Origin: JANOBD01 sp031411495
Lineage (GTDB): Bacteria; Planctomycetota; Phycisphaerae; Tepidisphaerales; Tepidisphaeraceae
Direction of reading: 5' to 3'
Length of the DNA: 64,000 nucleotides
Assembly: GCA_031411495.1 (NCBI GenBank)
Contig: JANOBD010000180.1
Coordinates: 62,001 to 126,000 of the forward strand
Shown here in pieces: positions 1-7,660 of the stretch (positions are counted from its first letter, which is position 1; the number at the start of each line of letters is the position of its first letter). A program made the translations under genes and the position numbers. The notes below the pieces were generated by a model. It did no database searches, was not told where the DNA came from, and saw only the letters and a list, made by a program, of their open reading frames with translations.

Positions 1-181
1 AGTAGGTGCGCCAGTCGGCGGCGATCGCGGACATCGGCGCTGCGCGCCACGACAGCGCCCGGGCCTTGTAGTACCCGGCTCCAAGTTCGCGCCAATAGCG
101 AACCAGCGCCGCCATGCCGAATCGATCATGGATGTGACGGAATATCGCGTTGTTTCCGAAGTAGAAATCGGGAGCGGACAT
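1..181 (-). CDS. Partial protein of unknown function
   Basis: The frame opens at an ATG at 181-179 with AAGGA about 10 bases upstream and runs off the window edge, leaving 60 codons. The visible N-terminus (MSAPDFYFGNNAIF...) is stop-free, rich in aromatic residues and shows no signal peptide or membrane segment. I do not recognise the family. It lies 52 bases downstream of the SDR gene on the same strand, so it is probably transcribed with it from the promoter/operator at 1059-1088. Confidence 0.55.
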   Translation of the reverse strand, partial: MSAPDFYFGNNAIFRHIHDRFGMAALVRYWRELGAGYYKARALSWRAAPMSAIAADWRTY

Positions 182-233
182 TGTTAGATCGTCCTTCACA
201 TAAAGGGAACACGGATGCCGTCTCTCAGCCCAG

Positions 234-1010
234 TCACTTGGCGGTATATCCGCCATCGATTGGGATGTTCGTACCGGTGATGTAGGCGGATGCGTCTGAG
301 GCGAGAAATACGATCGTCCCTTTGAGATCTTCCTCGTTCGCCATGCGCCCGAGAAAAGTCCGATCGCTGTATCGTTTGACGAACTCGTCAGACTGATCAA
401 AGAGGAACCCGCCGGGGCTGATGCAGTTCACCCGGACATTGTTGACACCGAGGACGGACGCGGCGTACCGGGTGAGTTGAATCATCCCGCCTTTGTGGAA
501 GAAGTAATCCGGTGGCGGCGGGTTCGCGATGTCTTTGTAGAGCGATAAGTCCGGCCCGATACAGCCTTGAATGGAACCCACATTGATGATGCTCCCGCGA
601 CCATTTTCTGCCATCGCGCTTCCGAAGGTGCGGGTCATCATGAAGATCCCCGTCGCGTTCACGCGCATGCTCTCTTCGAACGCCGCCACCGAATCGTTCC
701 ATGATTTCATCGGACGAAGGACCGAGTTGTTCACCAGGACATCGATTCGGCCATGCTCGCTCACGAGCTGGTCTCTGAGCGCGTTGATGGATTTCTCGCT
801 CGATTGATCCAACGAACCAACGCGAACGTTCAAACCCTGGGCACGAAAATGCTCGCTCTGCGCTGCAAGTTTTTCGACGTTACGGCTCGCCATGGTCGTC
901 AACGCGCCCGCCTCGGCGAGCGCCTGCACGATCTGTCTGCCGAACAGGCCGGAGCCGCCTGATACAAGTGCGACTTTACCTTCCAGATTGAAAAGCTGCT
1001 TTACGTTCAC
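234..1010 (-). CDS. SDR family oxidoreductase
   Basis: NAD(P)-dependent short-chain dehydrogenase/reductase of classical length (258 aa), probably acting on a sugar, sugar acid or polyol in the cytoplasm. The nucleotide-binding glycine motif is SGGSGLFGR (residues 17-25), NNS is at 94-96, and the catalytic set is Ser146 (NVGS), Tyr169 and Lys173 (YFFHK). A C-terminal GTNIPIDGGY is typical of gluconate/polyol-type SDRs. I chose GTG at 1010 because GGAG lies five bases upstream; the GTG at 1016 overlaps that ribosome-binding site. The gene diverges from the ROK repressor and is preceded by a promoter/operator palindrome. Substrate unknown. Confidence 0.85.
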   Translation of the reverse strand: MNVKQLFNLEGKVALVSGGSGLFGRQIVQALAEAGALTTMASRNVEKLAAQSEHFRAQGLNVRVGSLDQSSEKSINALRDQLVSEHGRIDVLVNNSVLRPMKSWNDSVAAFEESMRVNATGIFMMTRTFGSAMAENGRGSIINVGSIQGCIGPDLSLYKDIANPPPPDYFFHKGGMIQLTRYAASVLGVNNVRVNCISPGGFLFDQSDEFVKRYSDRTFLGRMANEEDLKGTIVFLASDASAYITGTNIPIDGGYTAK

Positions 1011-1058
1011 TCGCACTCCAGGTTTTAAGCGGAGTCTCCGCTGTGTGCTCGCGACTTG

Positions 1059-1088
1059 TTTATGGCGGAGATGCCATTAATTGTCAAT
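1059..1088 (-). promoter_or_regulatory. Promoter overlapping a palindromic operator, facing the SDR gene
   Basis: Read on the minus strand, TTGACA (1087-1082) is separated by 17 bases from CATAAA (1064-1059). The spacer and -10 contain a palindrome TTAATGGC-N6-GCCATAAA. Apart from the central six bases, the 30-base block is identical to that at 2314-2343 in the opposite orientation. Predicted transcription start is near 1052, about 40 bases before the SDR start codon. The likely ligand is the adjacent ROK repressor. Confidence 0.6.
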
Positions 1089-1117
1089 CCGATCATTCTG
1101 CGATATCAAAATGGCAC

Positions 1118-2275
1118 ATGCGTTCGAGGCGCTCGATCAAACGACCCCCCGCGAGTTCGGCCGACCATTCAAATGTTGCGCGGCTGGACTCGCTCACGCC
1201 GCGACATGCGACGGTCCTCGGGCAGGTATGGTTCAACAAGGGATTGAGCCGCAGCGATCTGCACGTTCGAACAGGAATTCGTTTGCGAACGATCGGATCG
1301 GTGGTTGAAGACTTGCTCGCATGGGGGATCATTGAAGAAGGAACACCACGTGCCTCCGGAGTTGGACGGCCACAGGTGCCGCTGGCTGTTGCCGGGTCAA
1401 AACGTGAGATACTCGGCCTGTCCATGACGGCGCATCGCGTGATCGTGGTGACGGCGGGCCTGGACGGAAAGGTCGTTCGTCCCCCGATAAGCCTTGTCGT
1501 AAAGGGCGGCGATGACTTGGTCGCGGCGGCTGCAAAGCTGGTCCAGGAATACGCCGATGCCAAAACGCTTGCCATCGGCGTTGGACTGACGGGATTCGTC
1601 GACACCGAGATCGGCGACTGGCTCTTGAGTTCCGCGCATCCCGCAGACGACCGGATCAGTCTCAAACGACTCATCCGGGCAGCGGGGGTGATTCCGATTT
1701 CAATCAGCAACGAGCTTCATGCCATATCTGCTTCGGCCCGGCTCGCGGGAAGGCTTTCTGGCGGAGATTCGTTGTTGATTCATCTTGAAGACGGCCGAGT
1801 CGCGGCATCAATTCTTGTCGACGGAAAGCCCAACCGTGGAAGCGTCATGGCCGCAAATGAACTGGGCCATACGACGATGCCCATCGAGACCGAGCGTTGT
1901 TACTGTGGACGTGCCGGCTGTATCGAGAGGATATTCAGTAGCGAGTTTCTCGAGTCGCAAGGTTTCAAGAAGGGGTTCCGCGATGCGCTCTCCGGAAACA
2001 TCCGTTCGAACAAGCCCGTTTTGAAGATGGTAGACCTGATTTGCCGCGCCGTCGCCAACGCGATCAATTTCGTCCGGCCTGCTCGATTGATTGTCAGCAG
2101 CCCCTACGGGGACCTGAAAGAGTTCGTCACCGTTTTCGAAGAACTCCTGGAATGTCACACCCTGAGCGTGCTGTATCAGCGACTCGAACTCGAGTGGCAG
2201 CAATTCGACCCGGACCACAGCGCATTGGCGGCCGCGGCGCTTCCCCTCGCGAGCATTTTCGAAACGGCAAGGTGA
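1118..2275 (+). CDS. ROK family transcriptional repressor
   Basis: Sugar-responsive regulator of the NagC/Mlc/XylR type, 385 aa from the chosen ATG; the longer frame to 1043 would run through the operator and adds sequence unlike the family. An N-terminal winged helix-turn-helix spans about residues 30-75, then GRPQ (83-86), then a ROK fold with the zinc site ELGH(248-251)...CYCGRAGC (261-268). The kinase loop that carries the catalytic Asp in ROK sugar kinases (NDAN) reads SNELHA here (197-202), so a sensor rather than an active kinase is expected. Matching palindromes flank the gene, making the divergent SDR operon and the downstream ABC operon its probable targets. Inducer unknown. Confidence 0.88.
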   Translation: MRSRRSIKRPPASSADHSNVARLDSLTPRHATVLGQVWFNKGLSRSDLHVRTGIRLRTIGSVVEDLLAWGIIEEGTPRASGVGRPQVPLAVAGSKREILGLSMTAHRVIVVTAGLDGKVVRPPISLVVKGGDDLVAAAAKLVQEYADAKTLAIGVGLTGFVDTEIGDWLLSSAHPADDRISLKRLIRAAGVIPISISNELHAISASARLAGRLSGGDSLLIHLEDGRVAASILVDGKPNRGSVMAANELGHTTMPIETERCYCGRAGCIERIFSSEFLESQGFKKGFRDALSGNIRSNKPVLKMVDLICRAVANAINFVRPARLIVSSPYGDLKEFVTVFEELLECHTLSVLYQRLELEWQQFDPDHSALAAAALPLASIFETAR

Positions 2276-2313
2276 ACAATCCTCCGGGGCCGATGTCGAC
2301 CAAAAGGCGATCA

Positions 2314-2343
2314 ATTGACAATTAATGGCGATGATGCCATAAA
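2314..2343 (+). promoter_or_regulatory. Promoter overlapping a palindromic operator, facing the ABC operon
   Basis: TTGACA (2315-2320), 17-base spacer, CATAAA (2338-2343). The palindrome TTAATGGC-N6-GCCATAAA covers the spacer and -10 box. It is the inverted near-copy of 1059-1088 and differs only in the central six bases. It starts 38 bases after the ROK stop codon and about 75 bases before the next start codon, so it should drive and repress the operon beginning at 2419. Confidence 0.6.
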
Positions 2344-2418
2344 TCAGAATCGCTGCGATTTGGTGGTCTGCTGGCCCGCGAGGTTCGGCGACCAATGCGC
2401 TGATACGGAGTTCAGCTA

Positions 2419-4980
2419 TTGGGTCACGATTACTCACATCTCCGCCGTTCCCGATCGAGCTGCCAACCGCGTTACACGGATCAATCGCGTATATGCCGGT
2501 ACTTGCGTTGCTGGTTTGCATTTGCGTTTCTGGCGTTTCTGATCAGCACTGCGAACGGGCAGACCGACTTTCAGATGTCGATCGCGCCGACATTTGGTGA
2601 GGCATATCCGGCGGGGCGGTGGTTGCCGCTGCGAATCGATCTGCGAAATGATTCGGCGAATGCCGTCGACGGCGTCGTGCGCATGCCGATCGCTTTGCCT
2701 GGCGCAGCGACCGAGTTTCGCTTCCCTACGACGGTTCCGCCTAAGAGCCGCCTGGCAACGACCGTGTTTGCCTATCTGCCCGAAGCACCGATCGCCCAGC
2801 CCGGTGCTGCGCGCAAGTCGGGTGCGAATCCTGTTGCAGTTGCCGAGTGGATTGGAGGAGATGGGGCTCGCCTCGCCCGAGCAGAAGTGCTCGGCAGCCC
2901 CGATACCCAGAAGCCCGATGGAACTGGAGACGCTGCGGCACCGCCGGGCTTTTTGCTCCTGTCGGTCAACGGAAACGAAGCGGTCGATCCGCGCGAGTCA
3001 TTCCAGGTGGTGCGTCTCGCTGAGCTCCTCTCGTCGCAGAATGCGTTCCCGCTCACGACTGGACACGTTTACCCGGATTCGTTGCCGCGACATGTTGCGG
3101 GATACGGCTCGGTCAAGGCCGTGATCTTAAGCCGTGTTTCACCTGCGGCGTTGGACGAAAGCCAGCGACAAGCGCTCAAAGCCTATCTGCTTGTCGGAGG
3201 AGTACTCGTCCTTCCCGCGCCAATCGGAGAGAGCGATCCGACGGCAACCTGGATGGACGAGATGTTGCCTGTGTCGATTATCGGCAGTCACGAGGCAAAC
3301 GCGATTGCCGCAGTCGATGTGGAGACTGTAAATCCGGCCTCTCAGGAGAAAGCCCGGGAGATTCAACTGCGTGAGACGATTGAGGTTTGCGAAGCAGTCA
3401 ATTCGGGCGGCGAGGTGCTGTTAAAGGATGAACATTATGCACACGTCTCGTTCAAAAGGGTTGGGCTTGGACGAGTTGTCTTCCTGAGCGTGCCCGTCAA
3501 CGCGCTCGATCCGGCCGACCCTCGGACGGCTTTGATCTGGCGCGAGATTCTGCAGCTCGATCATTCCACGAGCGATTGGGCCGCATCGCGCCTGCAGAGC
3601 GAGCGTGATCACGTTCTCGAGTCGATGATCGGGGCGCCGACGCCGCGTTGGTCGAACGCGGCGATCATCGCCGGTGGATACCTTGGCCTGATGTTGATGA
3701 TCCAACTGGTGTTCTCGGGCGCGAGGCGGCCGGTAGCATTTGCGGTCGGTACGGGCGTAGCGATTCTCGGTTGTGGAGTGCTGCTGGCGATTTCCTCTGT
3801 TCGCCGATCCGACCATGGATCCTTCAGCGCCGCGAGGCTCGCGACGATCGACCTTGGTGTACAGGGAGGCGGTGTTCGGCGCGAAGCGATTGCCTTCTTC
3901 GGGCGCGATGACCCTGCCTTCTCGCTTTCGGCCGGCGACGCTGTCGCACTTCGACCTGTGGCCGCGAGCGCAGACAACCCCGCATCGGTGACACAACTTC
4001 CGTTCGCCGCACCCAACGCGGCTGTTCGTTCAGGCCGCGTCGATCGCGTATGGGAGGCCACGGAACCTGTCGCCGAGAACGTTCGATTCACGGCACGGGC
4101 TACTTTCGAGTCGGACAGAGTCATGCTGCAGTTTGACAACCGTCTCGGCAGCGTGCTCCGATCGCCGATCGTCATCTGGAATCGAGCTTGCTATCGCACG
4201 GGTGATCTGCCACAGGGGTCGTCCGCGGCGGCACTCGGCCTCAGGAGTCCTGCAGGCGATTTCACAAACGCGTCAGTTATCGCCGGCGAAGCAGACATTC
4301 TCCGTAGCCAGATCGCGAAGGCTTCGGTAACAATGGCAACCAACAGTCGTATCCCCGCGGTTGATGACTCGCAGCCCATGCTCATTGGCTGGTTAGACGC
4401 GTCGACATCCGATCTGGCCAAGCCGATGACGCAGTTCTCAGTCGCCCCCGATCTGATTCGTGCGCAGGTAATGGTTCGTTCGCCGATCCAGATCACACCA
4501 AGTGCGCTCGAGCAGTCGATTCATGTCCCATCCGATTTGGTACAAGTGGCAGGCGGCGCCGGGCAGGGAGTTTTCTACGACGACGTCCAGCGGGAATGGG
4601 TGCAGTCGATGCAGGCTGGGAACTGGCTGATCGGCTTTAGGGCTCCGGCTGGAATCGGGAGCATCAGGCCCACCCGCGCGACGCTGCGCGCCGATCTTCT
4701 CGCGCCGGGCCACAAAATCACGTTTCGGCGTGGTCAGGCTCTCGAAGGAGTCGCAAAGGAGAACACTGGCGGCCCGATTGTGGCTGAATGGAACCGCCTT
4801 GTCGGCGCGCGAAGCATTGCTTTCGACCTTGATCCGGCAGACGCCGATGCACAAGGCTGCGTGTGGTTGCTGCTCAGTGTCGAAGAAGCAGGGTCGGCCG
4901 GAGATGGCGGCGTGCTGGCACAGTGGAAGTTTGGCCGTCTCGAGATGGAATTGGATGCTCGTGTCGAATCGAGACGGTGA
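2419..4980 (+). CDS. Large exported membrane protein, probable ABC-transporter partner
   Basis: 853 aa; family not recognised. An arginine-rich N-terminus precedes a hydrophobic stretch (about 31-47) ending in ISTANGQ, a likely signal peptide. Residues 50-400 look extracytoplasmic and include a class I glutamine-amidotransferase-like strand pattern (about 230-268, AVILSRVSP...GGVLVLPAP). Two membrane helices follow at about 412-432 and 439-459, then a long soluble C-terminal part. The TTG start at 2419 has GGAG eight bases upstream; TTG at 2503 is an alternative. An ATG at 2493 in another frame also encodes a signal-like stretch (MPVLALLVCICVSG), so a frameshift near the start is possible. 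It heads a four-gene operon with an ABC ATPase and permease. Confidence 0.7.
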   Translation: MGHDYSHLRRSRSSCQPRYTDQSRICRYLRCWFAFAFLAFLISTANGQTDFQMSIAPTFGEAYPAGRWLPLRIDLRNDSANAVDGVVRMPIALPGAATEFRFPTTVPPKSRLATTVFAYLPEAPIAQPGAARKSGANPVAVAEWIGGDGARLARAEVLGSPDTQKPDGTGDAAAPPGFLLLSVNGNEAVDPRESFQVVRLAELLSSQNAFPLTTGHVYPDSLPRHVAGYGSVKAVILSRVSPAALDESQRQALKAYLLVGGVLVLPAPIGESDPTATWMDEMLPVSIIGSHEANAIAAVDVETVNPASQEKAREIQLRETIEVCEAVNSGGEVLLKDEHYAHVSFKRVGLGRVVFLSVPVNALDPADPRTALIWREILQLDHSTSDWAASRLQSERDHVLESMIGAPTPRWSNAAIIAGGYLGLMLMIQLVFSGARRPVAFAVGTGVAILGCGVLLAISSVRRSDHGSFSAARLATIDLGVQGGGVRREAIAFFGRDDPAFSLSAGDAVALRPVAASADNPASVTQLPFAAPNAAVRSGRVDRVWEATEPVAENVRFTARATFESDRVMLQFDNRLGSVLRSPIVIWNRACYRTGDLPQGSSAAALGLRSPAGDFTNASVIAGEADILRSQIAKASVTMATNSRIPAVDDSQPMLIGWLDASTSDLAKPMTQFSVAPDLIRAQVMVRSPIQITPSALEQSIHVPSDLVQVAGGAGQGVFYDDVQREWVQSMQAGNWLIGFRAPAGIGSIRPTRATLRADLLAPGHKITFRRGQALEGVAKENTGGPIVAEWNRLVGARSIAFDLDPADADAQGCVWLLLSVEEAGSAGDGGVLAQWKFGRLEMELDARVESRR

Positions 4981-5004
4981 CGTTCTGGAATGAAGGTGAC
5001 AGTC

Positions 5005-5952
5005 ATGGCGATCGATCGCTCCAAGCCGATTCTCAGAACCGAATCACTCACCAAGGTGTATGGTCAGCAAGCGGCGTTGACGAACCTGGACCTTGCCGTT
5101 CATGAAGGCGAAGTGATTGGCTATATCGGCCCCAATGGCGCAGGGAAGACCACCACGTTTCGCATCCTCTGCGGGTTGCTCGACCCGACCAGCGGCCGGG
5201 CCCTGATCCGCGACAAGGATGTCACCGGCAACAAGGATCTGATCAAGCAACTCGTCGGCTATCTGCCCGACAATTTCGGCATCTATCCGACGCTTCGCGT
5301 CTGGGAGTATCTCGACTTCTTTGCGGCAGCGTACCGGATTCCCAAGAAGCAGAGGCCGGAGCGAATCGACAAGTGCCTGAAGATCGCCAATTCATTCGAG
5401 TTTCGCGACAAGCTGATGGGTGCGCTCAGCCGCGGCATGAAGCAGCGGGTCGGGATCGCCAAGACACTGCTGCATGATCCCGCAGTTCTGATCCTCGACG
5501 AACCGGCGGCAACGATCGACCCTCGGGCGCGCATCCAGATGCGGCAACTACTCCGGGAGTTGGCTGATACCGGCAAAGCGGTCCTGGTGTCGAGCCACAT
5601 CCTGCCGGAGTTGGCCGATGTCTGCGATACGGTTGGAATTCTCAACGCGGGCAAAATGGTGGCGTGCGGCCCGGTGAAGCAGATTCTCAAGCAGGTGCGC
5701 CAGAAGCGGCTCATGGAGATCGCGGTGTTGAACTCGGCCGAAATGGCCCAGGAGGTGCTCAAAGCTGCGCCCGGTGCATGGGAGCCGGCTGAGTCGGATG
5801 TTGCAGGTGGCGTCCTGCGATACCAGGTTCAGGCGGATGAACCACAACTTGCCGAAACGCTGTCGCTGCTCATCAGTAACGGAATCGTGGTAACCAATTT
5901 TCACGAGATTTCAGCGGACCTGGAAGATGTGTTCATGAGTCTTACGAGGTGA
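5005..5952 (+). CDS. ABC transporter ATP-binding protein
   Basis: Cytoplasmic ATPase of the ABC-2 (CcmA/NatA-like) type, 315 aa. Walker A GPNGAGKT at 42-49, signature LSRGM at 140-144, Walker B LILDEP at 161-166, followed by the H-loop SSHIL. About 90 C-terminal residues beyond the ATPase core are usual for this subclass. ATG 5005 is preferred over ATG 4990 because AAGGTGA lies six to seven bases upstream. It begins 24 bases after the preceding gene and overlaps or abuts the permease gene. Cargo is not evident. Confidence 0.93.
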   Translation: MAIDRSKPILRTESLTKVYGQQAALTNLDLAVHEGEVIGYIGPNGAGKTTTFRILCGLLDPTSGRALIRDKDVTGNKDLIKQLVGYLPDNFGIYPTLRVWEYLDFFAAAYRIPKKQRPERIDKCLKIANSFEFRDKLMGALSRGMKQRVGIAKTLLHDPAVLILDEPAATIDPRARIQMRQLLRELADTGKAVLVSSHILPELADVCDTVGILNAGKMVACGPVKQILKQVRQKRLMEIAVLNSAEMAQEVLKAAPGAWEPAESDVAGGVLRYQVQADEPQLAETLSLLISNGIVVTNFHEISADLEDVFMSLTR

Positions 5953-7658
5953 CCGAGCCGATGAATCCCGTACTCAAGAAGGACATTCTCGGCTCGCTGC
6001 GACAGCGTCGCGCCGCGGCGATGCAGGTGCTGTTCCTGCTGACACTGTGCATTCTGGTCCTTGCCACCTGGCCCCAGCAGGGAGTCGTGTCGCTTGCTTC
6101 TCGTGGGCAGGATTCGCTTTTGCTTGGTTTGATTCTCGGGCAATTGGTTCTGCTCGTCTTGTTTATCCCAGGCGTCGCATCAATTTCCATCACCGCCGAA
6201 CGCGAACAGGGAACGCTCGAGATGCTGTACGCGAGCCGGCTCACCGCCTGGCAGCTGATCGTCGGAAAAGTGCTTTCGGCGATCGGGTATCCGATTCTGC
6301 TGCTGACCAGCGGGTTACCGTTCGTGGCGATGCTCAGCTATCGCGGCGACGTCGATCTGAACGGGCTGCTGTGGGCTTATCTGGTGTTGATCGTTACCGC
6401 CGTCCTGTTGGCGCTGATGTCGCTCGCGATTTCCGCGTGTTGCAGACAGAGTTCAACCGCTCTCGTCATTACCTATGTCGCTGTACTGATGCTCTGCGGC
6501 GGCGTACTTGTGCCGGCCGCAATCATGCTCGCGTCGTCCGGCGGTACTGCGGCTCAAGCGCTGCATAGTGTGCGAAGTGTCTCGCCGGTTGCTGCGATGC
6601 TGTCACTGCTTCGTCCGAACCTTGCCGAGTTCGGCGGGCGTGAGGGCGGTATCGACCCCAACACAGGTGACCTCACTGAACGATTGCTGCCTGCCTGGAA
6701 GCTCTTTCTGCCGGTTGCAGGCGGAATCATTGTGATCTGTCTTGGAGTGCTCGTGGCGGTATTGAGAAAGGCCCCCGCGCATTCAGGAAACGTCACGGCG
6801 CCATCGGCCCGCCAGGCCGGAAGTCGTCGCTCACTAGCGCATCGAATTCTGTTTCTAGTCGACCCGAACAAACAGCGAAAGCCGTTTGGCCGCTTCAATC
6901 CGGTGATCGCGAAGGAGGCGCGAACCAACCAACTGGGATCGGCGAGATGGATGATACGGATCTTCTACGGCGCGCTGTTCGTTTCTATGATGCTTGCGTT
7001 GATGGCGATGTACGGGGGCCAAACCGAACATGGTGACCTATTGCGCTATGTCGCGGCAGTCATCGTGGCATTCCAGGTCGCAGTCATCGCGATTATCGAT
7101 CCGTCGCTAACGAGTCCCGCAGTCAGTGCGGAAATCGAGAATGGAACCTTTGAAATCCTGCGGCTCACTCCATTGACCTCGAGTCAGATCTTCTGGGGAA
7201 AGTTCGTGCCCGCGTTTCTGCCAGCGCTATTGCCGATCGTCGCGCTCATTCCTGCGTTTGCGACGATCTGCTTCGTGAACCACATCTACATCTCGTCGTT
7301 TGTCATGATGCTTCCCGTGTTCGCGATGTCCGTCGCACTCTGCTGCACTGCCGGCCTCTGCTGTTCCGCGTTTGTATCCAGCACTGCCCGCTCGACGGTA
7401 ATCAACTATTTTCTGGTCGCAACGGTCGTGGTGATGCCGATGGTCGCGTGGTTCGCCTCGGGAACCATCCTCGAGCCGCGTCTTGCTGCGTGGCTCGCGA
7501 TGCCAAGCCCGCTTGTGATCGCGCTGAACCAGTTGCCGGGTGGGTCTCCGGATCTGGCTGAACTGTGGAGGGCACACCTGATTTTCACGGGCGTTCTGGT
7601 CGTGGGTCTGCTCATCGTCGCCCGATTCAGGTTGACTCAGCTTTTGCGAAAGGGCTAG
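5949..7658 (+). CDS. Double-length ABC-2 type permease
   Basis: Integral membrane permease of 569 aa that appears to be two ABC-2 permease halves in one chain. Each half opens with a soluble stretch containing NPVLKKD or NPVIAKEARTNQ, followed by about six hydrophobic segments and the EREQGTLE / EIENGTFE element typical of the family. A charged linker around 285-310 separates them. The GTG at 5949 overlaps the ATPase stop by four bases (GTGA); ATG 5961 is an alternative start. Both transmembrane domains of an exporter would thus be made from one gene and pair with the 5005 ATPase. Confidence 0.9.
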   Translation: MTEPMNPVLKKDILGSLRQRRAAAMQVLFLLTLCILVLATWPQQGVVSLASRGQDSLLLGLILGQLVLLVLFIPGVASISITAEREQGTLEMLYASRLTAWQLIVGKVLSAIGYPILLLTSGLPFVAMLSYRGDVDLNGLLWAYLVLIVTAVLLALMSLAISACCRQSSTALVITYVAVLMLCGGVLVPAAIMLASSGGTAAQALHSVRSVSPVAAMLSLLRPNLAEFGGREGGIDPNTGDLTERLLPAWKLFLPVAGGIIVICLGVLVAVLRKAPAHSGNVTAPSARQAGSRRSLAHRILFLVDPNKQRKPFGRFNPVIAKEARTNQLGSARWMIRIFYGALFVSMMLALMAMYGGQTEHGDLLRYVAAVIVAFQVAVIAIIDPSLTSPAVSAEIENGTFEILRLTPLTSSQIFWGKFVPAFLPALLPIVALIPAFATICFVNHIYISSFVMMLPVFAMSVALCCTAGLCCSAFVSSTARSTVINYFLVATVVVMPMVAWFASGTILEPRLAAWLAMPSPLVIALNQLPGGSPDLAELWRAHLIFTGVLVVGLLIVARFRLTQLLRKG

Positions 7659-7660
7659 CT

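Noticed and set aside
1059..2343. Inverted 30-base blocks around the ROK gene as transposon terminal repeats
   Set aside because: No transposase or target duplication; the blocks contain outward promoter consensus and an internal palindrome, which fits operators better.
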